Shown here: positions 1 to 10,941 of the stretch, one piece after another
Position numbering within the stretch: the first letter of the stretch is position 1
Layout: each line of letters begins with the position of its first letter
NCBI GenBank assembly: GCA_032629725.1
Contig: JAFEVB010000015.1
Location: 1,798,001 to 1,862,000 of the forward strand
Length of the DNA stretch: 64,000 nt
From: Gremmenia infestans
Taxonomy: Eukaryota; Ascomycota; Leotiomycetes; Helotiales; Hamatocanthoscyphaceae
Direction: 5' to 3'
The notes under the pieces: generated by a model
Told to the model about the DNA's origin: nothing
What the model saw: the letters and a program-made list of their open reading frames with translations, nothing else
The model's database searches: none
Position numbers and translations under genes: made by a program

Positions 1-631
1 CAGAAATCGTCAGTTGCATATGCAATGATCTAGTCTTCACCCCGCAGATTACTGTAGACGGCCTTGCAATCATGTTTCCAGCAATCAGGAGAGCCAACAG
101 CTCCGTATTAACGGCTAGCGCTTAAAAAAATCGCATGCCGGAAGAATTGCGGCACACCGCGGCTAAGTGTAGTGAGGAGAACTTGGCTACTGTGGGACGA
201 GAGAGAGAGAACATTGAGGGGAAGGGAAGGGAAGTCTGTGGTCGGCATATCAATAACCCGATAGAGCCCTAGCGCGATCACGTGATATAAAACGTAAAAT
301 GCCTAAGCTTTCGGAAAGACTTCACTTCCTATGTTTCTGGCATGTCTAAGAATCTTAGGTGGGGGTTAATGTCTTTGCAAAAGTTACCTTCAAGTGAAGT
401 TGTTCTGTCTTATGTCATGCACTGAGTGGTTCATACATGTAGTGACACAAAATGCCTAGGCTGTACGAGCAGAATGATTGGCCGCTGAATCTGGTGACAC
501 AAGGGTTTCTCGTGCCATGCATGCAACTATAAACGCCGACACCAGCAGTCGCACCGTCACGACAAGAAGATCATGGATTCGCCCGTCTACTGCGTTTCAA
601 ATTAAAAGCTGTGGCTGTATGGTTACCCACG
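1..631. other. Gene-free left edge
   Basis: No reading frame here starts with ATG and is long enough to support a gene. A palindromic TCACGTGA (E-box core CACGTG) lies at 278-285 and a purine-rich GA tract at about 200-232. The last 100-200 bases probably form the promoter and leader of the gene starting at 632. Confidence 0.5.
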
Positions 632-2129
632 ATGTCTACCAAAGCAGTTGTGGGGAGTCAGCGACGGTTTAAGACCTCCGTTCCAGTCGCACTCGGGCGG
701 CGTAAACCACGTCGGAAGCCCAAGGTTGGCTCGAAAGAGGACGAGGAACCAACAGCCAACATGCCCCGACAGCTAGCTGCCAAAGCCGTTGCACCCTACT
801 CTCCTCGGTCTGAACTGGAAGATTCATATCTGCGGTTCCTTATATACCACTGTATGCCCCCCCCCGGTGCTTTCGGTGGTCTTGAAGCAGAGTGCTGACA
901 GCGTCAGATGTCACGGTAGTCTGTGTGCGTACCCTGACTTGCGTTGGTCCTCGATTCGAATGGTACCCTTTGGCTGTTCGAGACGATGCCTTCTTCCATT
1001 CGCTCATGGCCTCTACCTCTTCCCACGCCTCATACCTGCAGCAGCACAAAGTGCCCCATGATTACTTCTATCACAGAGGGGTTGCTATTCGGCTTCTGAA
1101 TGAAAGACTGGCGAGGGGAGATCATGATCTGGGAACTATCAATACCGTGTGTGTCTTTGCTCAGCAAGAAGTGCATATATCTGCTCCGAGAAGAAGGCAA
1201 AGCTGACAGGGTGCGCACAGGCATTTGGAAATCGACCCAAGACGGCCAAAACCCATATTATGGGGCTTTTGCAGCTTATCAGAGCTTCGGGTGGGATGGA
1301 GAGTCTTAAATCCGATCTGAAAACCCTACGACATATGTATTTGTGAGTTATTCTTGCCAGGAGAATTATGATCGCATCATTAACACGTCCAAGTACGGAC
1401 CTAGCAGGCGCCATTACTCTTTCCGCAAAACCGATACTGGAACCTTCCATAAATATTTCTGACTTCGAAACTTACTTCGGGCAACCGAGTGCACATACTA
1501 TTTCCTACGCACAAACATTTCGCACACGATTATATAATTTCACAAATTCTCATTTATCGAACATAGCAGCGACGGCATTATGGGGCCTTCGAAACATAAC
1601 AAAACTGAGGGACGATTTCCATGAAGGCACTGCCTCTCCAGATACTGAGCTTTCCACCGACGTCCAATTTACAGATCGAGTGGAAGTTCTCGAGAGGCTA
1701 GTTCATCAACTCTGGTATGTGGAAGACGCACAGAATGAGCAGCATGCGATATTCCGGACCTTTGGATGGACTTGTCTGATCTATATATACACCATCTTGA
1801 GAGAACTTCCAAAAGAACTGTCGATCAACACTATGCTCGCTGGGAGAATTAAGAGCACATTGGAGTCACGAATGGAACTCAATGTGCTCCTGGCAACGTT
1901 CAACGACCTCTTTCTGTGGGAGATGTTTGTTTGCGGTAGGGTTGCATATGGCAGAGACAAGACTTTCTTTGCAAGTAAAGCTACAAAGATCTTGATAAGC
2001 CGGAAGCTAGAACATCAGGAAGGTATACTAAGTGCTGCAGAGGCATTTCTTTGGCCAGAGAGGCATGTTTCCAGCACTCCATCGAGTGGTGCAGGCAATG
2101 GGCACGATCATGAAATGACAGACGAATGA
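632..2129 (+). CDS. Fungal transcription-factor-domain protein lacking a zinc finger
   Basis: Proposed exons are 632-851, 908-1170, 1221-1342 and 1394-2129, giving 446 residues. Introns 1 and 2 have GT donors, CTGAC branch sites and CAG acceptors. Intron 3 (GTGAGT donor, AAG acceptor) removes an in-frame TGA at 1344 and keeps the frame, but its acceptor is weak. The body reads like the Fungal_trans_2 (PF11951) type regulatory region: a 'WYPLAVRDDAFFHSL' block, then a 'HIMGLLQLIRASGG' block, then 'DLAGAITLSAKPIL', and a C-terminal W-rich helical part. There is no Cys6 zinc cluster, which is common for this family in Pezizomycotina and leaves DNA binding unsupported. The N-terminus is basic and carries 'PRQLAAKA' at residues 45-52. 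The target pathway is unknown. If intron 3 is wrong, the gene has a nonsense codon. Confidence 0.6.
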
Positions 2130-2716
2130 AGCCGACCTCATCCAGCCTTGGAAATTGGCATTGCCAAATATGAGCCCCGAAAATCGTCGTTGTCGTCGTC
2201 GATTAACCAGGAAGCTTCACGTGATAAGCCACACAGCCCCCAAATACCTCGCAGGATCATTGCCCAATCCAGATGATAGGATGCAGATCTGGAGCCATCA
2301 AGAACACACACCGCGGCCGCAAATTGTCACACACAACATAAACTTCCGAACTACGAGTCAACTGACGTCGCGCTGCGCCTTGTGGGACATCAAGTTACAG
2401 AATGATCCAATCAAGATTTCTGTTTCAAACTTAACCATAAGGCTGAGCTGAGGCTGACATGTTAAGAACCCCTACAAAGGTAGCTAGCGCTGCGCCCTGG
2501 AGGGGTCAGCACTTTCTTTGTGGGGCGGGGTATGCTGCGATAACGAGAATAATAAGTTGGATTTAATACAAGTAGAATAGGTAGATAGGGACATATATAA
2601 CTTCAGCCGCTCCTCCGTCTTACTCTCCTTCCTCTCCTACCCATTAAGCCAAACTACCTCAGTAACCCTACACATCTACACATCTCCCACAATCCACTCC
2701 AAACCAAACCGCAACC
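2130..2716. other. Intergenic region with LOR gene promoter
   Basis: No gene seen. CACGTG occurs at 2218-2223. A CT-rich leader with 'ctccttcctctcctaccc' runs to the ATG of the next gene. Confidence 0.5.
2594..2600 (+). promoter_or_regulatory. TATA-like element of the LOR gene
   Basis: TATATAA lies about 117 bases upstream of the ATG at 2717 and is followed by a pyrimidine-rich tract, a common fungal core-promoter layout. Confidence 0.45.
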
Positions 2717-3398
2717 ATGCCCCCTATGCAACTCGCTCCCTTCAACCCCCCTCTCGGCATCAACCCCGCCTACTGCGTCCCCCGGCAAACCATCCTAGCC
2801 ATGAAAGAAAAAGTATGGTCCCTTTCCGGCGACACCTTCCACATAACCGACGAGGCCGGCCACGAAGTCGTGCAATGCCGCGGCCAGACCTTCTCGCTAT
2901 CCGACCGTAAAGAATTCGCCGATACTGCCGGCCGCCCGCTCTTCTCGCTGCGCACCAAGCTGCTGAGTATCCATAAGTGTTTTTATGCTGAGGCGCCGGG
3001 GGGAGAGGTGTTGTTTGAGGTTAAGGGGAAGTTTAGCAGTAAGTGGAGTTGCTTTCATTCATCTTTTCATCTTTTTCTTCTTGGATATATGGAGAGAGAG
3101 GGAGATACTAATGGTGAGTAATTTAGTCGGCACGTCGAAAATGATAGCCACGTTCCAAAACGCTTCAAATGGTGCACCCATAGAACTCCTCGTCAAAGGC
3201 GACTGGCTTGATCGCAGCGCCACCATCACCATGGGGAATGTGGTCGTGGCGCAGATCTCGCGGAGCTACTTTAACGCGCGGGAGATTTTCGGCGGGCAGC
3301 AGAGTTATTATGTTACTGTGGCGCCGAATGTGGATCTGGCGCTTATGGCTGCAATTTGTGTTTGTCTTGATGAGAAGGAGAATGAGAAGAAGAAATGA
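2717..3398 (+). CDS. LURP-one-related (LOR/tubby-like) protein
   Basis: Two exons, 2717-3038 and 3127-3398, joined across an 88-nt intron (GTAAGT donor, TTTAG acceptor), give 197 residues, the usual size of a LOR-domain protein (PF04525). Visible family features are the N-terminal 'PRQTILAMKEKVWSLSGD' strand region, repeated beta-strand pairs such as 'FSLSDRKEFADTAGRPLFSL', and 'ELLVKGDWLDRSATI' followed by 'VVVAQISRSYFNAREIF'. LOR proteins have the twelve-stranded tubby C-terminal fold, related to phospholipid scramblases. Their biochemical role in fungi is not established. No signal peptide or transmembrane helix is seen. The coding strand is C-rich up to about 2980 and G-rich after it. Confidence 0.85.
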
Positions 3399-3728
3399 GA
3401 GATCTGAATGGAATGGGGGAGTTTGGCGTCGAATCATGCGGGTGGGAATAGGTTTGGGTCTTCATGCTGAAAGAATAGAACGGATGCGTACGTGTAGATG
3501 TAAACAATTGCTTTTATTTCTCAATACCATTTATGCTCAATCGACGTTTTTCCAGGCAAATGCTGCTCTAACGCCCGTATTGTGCCTATGTCAATAAAGC
3601 AAACGGGTATCATGATCCTCCACTTCCAGGAACGCCTGGTCATGATTCTCATCTATTATCGTACATCCGTCAAATCGCTCCCCCCAAAGCATATTCAGTC
3701 GTGTAAAGAAAAATAGGAAAATGAGACC
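3399..3728. other. Convergent 3' region between LOR and Swi5-like genes
   Basis: This holds the 3' ends of two converging genes. No further gene is seen; a CAATAAAG stretch near 3593-3600 could serve as a polyadenylation signal for the LOR gene. Confidence 0.4.
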
Positions 3729-6604
3729 TCAGTCCTTGAGACCAACTCCAAACTCGTCATAAAGCTCCCCAATTCTCACGCCCCTGTTGTCCGCGATCAT
3801 GCCTACAAGTCCTTGTCCAACATCCCGAATGTCGTTGTAGTCGTGGAGAAGTTTGATGTGTTTCTGAACAGTCTTTGCAGCTGGTGCCCTATGTTTTCAT
3901 CGCGATCAGCATATTGCTTTTCACATATACCAGATTAATAGAAAAACGGGAGGGCGCATACACTAACTCCTTTTTCACAGCTTCCAGCTTCGTCCGCTCG
4001 CTAGAAAGTTCTGCTTCTAGGGCTGCGACCCGAGCTTGAACGGATGACTATATTGCGAGATGTGTTAGCTAAAAGTCAAATTCCGTCCTTGGTGTGTTTG
4101 TTTGACTTACAATTTTCATAGCTTTCAACTCTGCCATCAGGATATCCTTGTTCTGGGATGCGTTTGGTGTCTCTTTCTTCCCTCTAGAAGAGCTAGGATC
4201 TATAGGCTTTAATAGAGATGAACGAAATAGGGGAGATTGAGCTCCTGAAGCTGTTGGCGGAGAAGGAGATGGAGGAATATCGGCCACGATGCTGGGCTCT
4301 TGGATACTGTTTGAAGAAGGAGGGGCATCTGGAAGAACCTCCTCATCCAAAGATGCCATAGGTTGGTTGAATCCGGAATCCTCCTTCGCCGCAAGTGTAC
4401 CAGGAGATGACTTAATGCTACTATATGAAAGAATCTTTGTCAGTGACACAGGAAGACTAAGAGGACTTTCTCTTTTTAGCGCTCCTCAAACCATACCTCT
4501 CGCCAGCTTTACTCTCCTCATCAGGCGCAGGTCTCTTCGACACGCGTGTTACCGGGGCCAGCGGAACACTGGGTCGCATCGGTTCGGTCTCTGGCCCGCG
4601 TTGTGAAGAGTCCTCGACACTGTGTTGTGACTCGGAGTTAGTGAAACTGGAAGACTGAGAATCCTTGATTTCTGTCCTTCCCGCAGTGACATACCTCTTC
4701 GTCATTTGCGGTGCTTCTGGAATATCCGGCGAATGCGCATCTGTGCCTCCTACTGATGGTAGCTGCACGCCATATCGGAATCGTTGGGTATCAGGCATGT
4801 CTTTGGACTTGATGGCTCTGTTTGAGAACTCTTCGTCAGTGCTGCTGAAAGACTGAGAATCCTTGATTTCTGTCTTTCCGGCAATGTCATACCTCTTTGT
4901 CATTTTCGGTGCTTCTGAAATATCCGGCGAATGCAAATTTGCACCTCCTACTGATGGTAGCTGCGCACCAGATCGGAATCGTTGGGTATCAGGCATGTCT
5001 TTGGACTCGATAGCACTGTTTGAGATGTCCTCGTCAGTGCTGCTAACAGACTGAGAGTCTTTGACTTCTGTTTTTGTTTTGTCAAAGACATACCTCTTGG
5101 GAACATGCTGGCTTCCAGGTAATTGTGTGTCCAGGGTTCGAAGGGAATCGGAGTGACGTGAAGCCGTCTCGTCATCATCAATGAAGTTTGCTCCAGGCCC
5201 AGCAGTGTGATCAGCGTCTCGTCTGTTGGTCGCCCACTGCTGTTGTGTTCGGATCGAAGCAGTAAGTCCTCCCTGCCCTCCCTGTTCTGGTTGACTAATA
5301 TCATCTGAGCCCTCAGTCATGACAATGTCTACTTCCTCAGCTTGCGGAAAACCCGAGGTCGTGGATTGAGCTCCATATCCAATAGCAGTACGACGTGCCG
5401 GCAAGTTGGGAAGCCCGGGAAGGATATCGTTTCGATGACTATCAACAGAACTTTCAAAGCTCTCTTCATCATCGTCGCTATCTGGAACTTCCTCCTTGGG
5501 GCTGAGAACAGCACGAGAACTGCTCTGCCCATAAGTCGTGCGTTGAAAAGTCGTTCCCATACCTCCAATTGCGACTTCAGAGCCCCTCAAAGCAGTCATG
5601 GCCCTATCCACGGTACCCTCCAGACCATCGATCCCACCTTGACTGCTTCTGATGACCATCTGAGGAAATGTCGATTCGGTTGTGGCCTCCTCTCCCGCGG
5701 CTACATTCCGACCTCCGGAAGATACCTGACTGGTAGGCTGAGAATACCCATCGGAGTGATTAATCATGACGAACGTCTCATTGGAAGAGAAAGGTACATC
5801 TTCATCCGCATCTTCAGCCATCATTCCCGGTACGCCAACACTAGATCTGAGAGGGGTAGAATGTGGATCTTCAGATCTTGCAACTTGACTTGTATTAACA
5901 GGAATCCAATCCGAGACAGCTTCATTATCAGGAATCTCCGTTCTTCCACTCGTGATACCGACTGCGGATCCTGTCTCTGGATTGAGCGCGGGCAGTTCCA
6001 GCTCATCTTCCTGCCTGTCCATCACGAGATCTCGAGGCGCGTTACTCTCTTGAGTAGCAGACTGAGTTTCTGAGCCTCCGAATTCTCGAGCGTGGTTTGC
6101 TGAGTGGGAATACACAGGTGCAAGTTCCGCCGTTGACTGCGTTGCCTGTGCGTGTGCATCTGGGGCAGCAGATCCTGACAAAGGAGAGGTTGGTTCTCGT
6201 CCATCAGCAAGCCTGGATACTGGAGCGTAAACACTTGGAGTAGGCTGCTCTGGATTGAATTGAGATGGCTCTGGTGGAGTATTCTCAACGATTGATTGCG
6301 TTCCGGTAGCTAGGGGCTGGGAAAGTGGTTCTGCATTGGCATGGACGAGCTCTCTCGGAGTGTACTCAACGGTTGACTGCGTTCCGGTAGCTGGGGGCTG
6401 GGAGGTTAGTTCTGCATTGGCATGGACGGGTTCCAATACAGTGTACTCAAAAGTTGAGTGCGGCGTTCGCACAACTTGAGCGTCTTGCAGGCGGTCTTCG
6501 AGACTGAGACCAACGGCTTCTCTTGGAGTGTTCTCGACAGTCGACTGCGTCGCGAGGTGCTGCGTAGGGGGCATCTCTGTGGATTCCGAAAGGTCTGCCA
6601 TCAT
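3729..6604 (-). CDS. Large repeat-rich protein with C-terminal Swi5/Sae3 domain
   Basis: Exons on the minus strand are 6604-4497, 4420-4111, 4047-3968 and 3888-3729, giving 885 residues. The first intron (4421-4496) has a GTATGG donor, a CTGAC branch site and an ATAG acceptor, and it bypasses the TAG at 4457-4459, so what look like two open frames become one gene. The last 80 residues hold a short coiled coil ('ARVAALEAELSSERTKLEAVKKE') and a Swi5 core ('HIKLLHDYNDIRDVGQGLVG' then 'MIADNRGVRIGELYDEFGV'). Swi5/Sae3 acts with Sfr1/Mei5 to promote Rad51 and Dmc1 strand exchange. The remaining 800 residues are Ser/Thr/Glu/Gln-rich, apparently disordered, with 27-residue and 66-residue internal repeats. 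Known Swi5 proteins are mostly about 80-250 residues, so the extension is unusual. If intron 1 is not spliced, the Swi5 part would be a separate short gene. Confidence 0.75.
4661..5100 (-). repeat. 198-bp in-frame tandem repeat
   Basis: Two full units start at 4661 and 4859 and a partial third at 5057, period 198 bp (66 residues). Each encodes a 'KDSQS..S(S)TDEE.SN.AI.SKDMPDTQRFR' block followed by 'QLPSVGG...HSPDI.EAP.MTKRY'. Units differ at scattered positions, so the expansion is not very recent. Confidence 0.9.
6237..6480 (-). repeat. 81-bp in-frame tandem repeat
   Basis: The sequence 'ttccggtagct.ggggctgg' recurs 81 bp apart, at about 6301 and 6382, with more diverged copies on both sides. 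In the protein it is a 27-residue unit of the form ATGTQS(T/I)VE(Y/N)TP.E.VHANAE...QP. Confidence 0.8.
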
Positions 6605-7351
6605 GGAAATTATTGATTCATCAAATGTGATGGTCTATTCCTGAGTTGAGTTCTCGGGAGAAATGTGGAGAGAGCTGTGAGTCTTTGGTGCTGGTGTTGA
6701 AATATTGAAGGTTGTGGTTGAAGCTCGCTTCAAGCGAGGGCTCCACAATAGCTTCTCGACCAGTTTGAATTTACAAACGCTCCAGCAAGCCAATGAGTAA
6801 TTGGAAGAAATATTGGGAGGCCATGAAAGTCCCTCCAGAGGACAATATATAGTCAAGGTTTCCATACTAGACAGACAAAGATGGATGAGACACAGTCATG
6901 TGAGACAAGCGTCACGTGGTTATATATATCCCATCTCACTCTAATTCACATCCTCCTTCATTGAGTAGGTAAGCAGCCGCTTCCTGTATTCCAGTATGTA
7001 GACCTAAATTTGAATTTGGAGATGTCCCAGCTTCCCAACAAATGAATTCGAACCCCTTCTTGACTGCAGCATCAAGGTACACTTCCCACAAAGTCTAGCT
7101 CCTTGAACCAAGAGCCTGCAGGAATAACTGACACTATTTTACATAATAGAACAAGATGGAGAGCCGTACTCACACTACCCCCGATCCTCATGTTCGCACT
7201 CACGAACCTCATCTCAACATTCTTACTCACACGACCTATCCTAAGGCCCTTGAATGGTCCTCCGTACCAGACAAAGGCAAGCATCAAGGCATGTAGCTCT
7301 TCCAGATACCTCCATCCCTTATGCTAACACCACAAAGACACCTAGACCGCA
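6605..7351. promoter_or_regulatory. Divergent promoter region
   Basis: This 747-bp region lies between the Swi5-like gene (-) and the first 2EXR gene (+). It contains CACGTG at 6913-6918 and a TATA-like 'ttatatatatccc' at about 6920-6931. No gene is seen. Confidence 0.4.
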
Positions 7352-8978
7352 ATGGCATCTGCCAACACCGAACCACTTGCGTTGAACAATCCAACTGCTT
7401 GCTTAGGGCGTATGGTAGATGATCATCAAGATAGTACATGCGCGAGTAAGTCCTAGCTCCACTCCGCTCTGCTCAAATGGACCAGAATACTGACAATGAG
7501 GATAGGTTCCAATGGCACCATTCAAAGTCTCCGAAAAGGAGATGACGATACCACTTCGCAGAGGTACAATCTCATCATCATCATCAGCGAATCGGCCCAA
7601 GCTGTCTCAGGTGAGGCCTCGCAACAGGAGATCAACACTGTCGGCGCATCATCCCAGCATGAATCCAGCGAAGTCTCCCAGCACAAGAGCAGCATCGTCA
7701 GCACAACCTCCCAACCTGGCCTGAGCAATGATGCCACCCAACTTAAAGGTACGTTCTCCGAAGTTCAACGATAGAACTTGTCACTGACCACAGCATAGAC
7801 ACCCACGGTGAGACCTCAAACTCTAGGGATACGAACGGCGCTTCATCCAAGGCTAATCCTGGCAACAATATATCCCAAGGTATGACTTGCCTATCCTACA
7901 ATGTCTCACAATCACTGACTTTCTCAGGGGCCACCACCTTCCACCCTTTCCCCAAAATGGCATCTGAGCTTCGAAACATGGTCTGGGAGTGGACTTCCCT
8001 CAACCATGCCGGCGTATACAGAGTTGACGCATACTCTGACTATCCAACAGTCCCCGACATGGATGTTGCGCCTGTGCCGCAGTTTCTTCTCGCCTGCAAA
8101 GAGTCATACAGCCTCTACAAGCACTACGTTAGATTGAGTAAAACTGGAAGACTTGTTAATGTCGAGTATTCGGTCATCAGCTTCCCATCAATTTGGTACA
8201 TCAATCATCCGATGTCTTTCCAACGCGAAATCCGTATCTACAAATCCGAGAATATAGATGTCTCAGGGGGGCTCTCTGCAGAAGTTCAGCGTACCATCGC
8301 TCCGAGCGTTGTTCCTCAAATCTTCACACCACCCCCCAAAATGATTGTACCACTACCCAGGCTGATAGGAATCAACTCAACGCAGTTTCTTCGCGAATTC
8401 AACGCCGTTACCGTACCTCTAAGTACCCAGCCATTTGCCTTTGACGCACTCCTCCTTGGCACACATCTCGAAAGCAATGCAGATCTTAAGGGTTTTCCAA
8501 GGCGGCCACGAAAACACTCGTCAAATTGGTCTTAGACGAGTTGGTGCGGTACTGCTCAGAGGATAAACTTAAGACAGTATACTTCGTCGTGAGCGAGAGG
8601 AGGGCGGGAATTGCCTATTTGGAGGATCCTGAGATTGGGGATTACTCTGATTATAGAATTGAGAAGGGCTATGAAGACTGCACAGTCCGAAGTGCTGCTT
8701 TTGAGGGGAAAGTTTCCGAGATCCGAGCGAGGGGTATAGCTGACAGACATCTGATGTCGAGTCAAGAAGACAAAGTTTCCCACATCAAGCAGGAAAACAA
8801 GAGTATCGAGGAATTGGAGGCGTGGGAATGGAGGGGCATGTATCCGCCTCAGATTCTTCGCCTTTTCCAGAAAGATATCGAATATTGGTTTAATGATGCA
8901 TTGGAAATGAACAAAGCAGGAGACTCGTCATATCCTTCATGGATTCCAGGCTTCCGTATTGTTTTCAAGAAGTTCTAG
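7352..8978 (+). pseudogene. 2EXR-domain gene 1, frameshifted
   Basis: Exons 7352-7445, 7506-7748, 7799-7879 and 7928-8978 join cleanly; all three introns are phase 1 with CTGAC branch sites. The first about 140 residues are Ser/Thr/Gln-rich. Exon 4 opens with the 2EXR signature (PF20150): 'TTFHPFPKMASELRNMVWEW', then 'FLLACKESYSLYKHY', and ends with 'WRGMYPPQILRLFQKDIEYWF'. Between 8487 and 8496 (aagggttttcc) the reading frame changes by one base: upstream '...THLESNADLKG' is in one frame and downstream 'SKAATKTLVKLVLDELVRYC' in another. No plausible intron repairs it without removing conserved sequence. It is either a young pseudogene or a one-base error in the assembly. 2EXR proteins are abundant in Leotiomycetes and their function is unknown. 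Nearly complete: about 490 residues if the frame is restored. Confidence 0.7.
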
Positions 8979-9351
8979 GTCGTCATAACACTTGTAAACC
9001 TAGCCATAGATCACCTAGATTAGTAATTAGTACGCAACTCTTCAAGACCGCAAAAAAGCACCATTAAATAAGCCTGATCTCCGTGACCCAACAATATAAT
9101 ATGAAGCCAAATTTCTTATCTCAGGAGCAGCACTCTATCACTCGATAGTGCTAAGGCCGGAAAACGATATGGTACAGTCCAGCCGTCCTCGTTTAAATGC
9201 CCCGTAAAATGTGGTTACAAGAACATTCACATAATGAGAATTTCCCCTTGATAAAAAGGCGACCAGGAACGTCCCTTCGTCCTGCTTCCACAACGCCTTC
9301 GGCCTTTCAACAACCCACCACGTTCCACTGGCATAGATCAGATCAGACAGC
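8979..9351. other. Spacer between tandem 2EXR genes
   Basis: No gene is seen. This is the 3' region of 2EXR gene 1 and the promoter of gene 2. Confidence 0.4.
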
Positions 9352-10941
9352 ATGGGTCAGCCGCAGAGTACGTTACGTTCCATATATGTTTCCACCCGGA
9401 CAACTGCTAACGCTGCAAAGGCACTTCGAGAGCGAGCGCTTCCCGGAGCGGAAGTAGTAGAAACATAGCCAGAAACATAGCACATGTAGCGATCAGAGAA
9501 GGAGCGACGATATCCTCAGCGCGTAAGTCTCAGTCTTATCAGTGTCGCCCCGGAGTACGCATCCGTCCTGACACAGCCAAAGGCAACAGCAGCATAGGTT
9601 CGTCCAAGGACGGGGAGCGAGATAATGCGGCATCAAAGCATGGCTTGAGCGATCAAGGATCGCAGTCTTCAGGTGAGATGATCGGTGGTCCAACGGCAGC
9701 TTACCACTAACCGCAACTCAGACATCCATAGAAAGACTTTCAAGTTGGACCCGACAGTTGCTGCATTTATCCCATCTGAAAATCCCACTTCGCTTGGAAA
9801 TCCTATTGCGCATAATGAACCCAGGTTTCCAGCAGAGATCAGGGTCCACATCTGGAAGGATGTCGCTACCGGAGATCCCTCTATCCTGATCCTCAAGACG
9901 TACGATCATCCTACCCGCAGTCCAGACTACGCCATCTACAGCAGCAACTCAGAGATGCAAGCTCTTGCACCCTTTCCTGGTGTTCTCTTCGCCAACGGAG
10001 AGACTTGGGAAGAACTCAAGGAATATTATCACCACTACCAATACGGAACCTATTTCGCAATGGCTTCTATTCTCCTCCACTACACACCATGGGGTCCGGA
10101 ACGCATCTGTCCACAGTATTTCCAGGCCGGGATCATTGCTCAGAAACGTGAGACGGTCAGGCTTCATGGACTACAACCGCGCCAAGTTCCAGTCGGCCAC
10201 GGCTGGGCCTCTAACTGGGCCAGACTCAATGAGAATCTTCGAAGAACTTCTTCGACCTCAGGAAACCCACCTCCCGGTCTCCCTTGGATACGAAAACCAA
10301 CTGCCATAACACTCGATGATAAGACAAGAGGGCTGGTTCGAGCAACTAGACATTGGGCACCATACTTGACTCTTGGGGCTTACAGTTGGGATGAAGGCGC
10401 CTGGGTCCAGGTCCACGGCACTTCTACCTCTGCGGGGCTAAGGTCTGATTTCATTAAACTTTGGGCACGTCAAGAAATGCCGCAATTTATGGAGTACATC
10501 TGGCAATTTGTCCTCGGAGAGTTGTTCTCGGAGGAGCTTGAGAAGATATACTTCGTTGTTCCGACCAAAACCACAGTGCTTCGAGACGTGAAGAAGTTTC
10601 TTGACCACAGATCGGTGTCTGAGTTGATTTTCAAGACCCAAGATGACATTGTGGCAAAGTATAGAGCTGAGAGAAGACGGATGAACCGTAAAGCCCGGAG
10701 GTTGAGTGAGAAGCAGGAAAATGTTGATTTGGCCAACCTATGGGCAAGAAATTGGATCTGGGCTCATTGTCCTTACATCCTTTCCGTGCTCGATCTTGAG
10801 CTGGTTCGATGGACCGAAAGTGTTGAGCAGAAGCGTAAAGCTGGCGACCCGGTTCTGACTTGGGGCTTGATGTACTCTCTGGTTCTTCCATGTTACGAGG
10901 ATGACTTCAAGCTTTGGCTTCCGTCAAGTCTTACAGATTAG
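9352..10941 (+). CDS. 2EXR-domain protein 2
   Basis: Exons 9352-9367, 9421-9522, 9598-9672 and 9722-10941 give 470 residues with no internal stop. The first exon is only 16 nt. All three introns are phase 1 and carry CTAAC or CTGAC branch sites, the same design as the 2EXR gene upstream, which supports the start chosen. A Ser-rich leader of about 65 residues precedes a divergent 2EXR motif 'EPRFPAEIRVHIWKDVATGD'. The C-terminal half has the family blocks 'YIWQFVLGELFSEELEKIYF' and 'RNWIWAHCPYILSVLDLEL', equivalent to the ends of its neighbour. No catalytic motif, signal peptide or membrane segment is seen. It is most likely an old tandem duplicate of the gene at 7352. The function of the family is unknown. 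Confidence 0.65.

Noticed and set aside
611..898. Histone H3 gene
   Set aside because: Only one short stretch is similar to the H3 tail; no histone fold follows.
1343..1346. Nonsense codon in the transcription-factor-domain gene
   Set aside because: It lies inside a GTGAGT-initiated 51-nt intron whose removal restores the family sequence, though the AAG acceptor is weak.
4111..4449. Separate short gene encoding only the Swi5 part
   Set aside because: It would start with GTG; the phase-matched intron 4421-4496 with a CTGAC branch site joins it to the long upstream frame.
5342..6073. 243-residue plus-strand frame
   Set aside because: It is antisense to the coding repeat-rich exon and has no family features.
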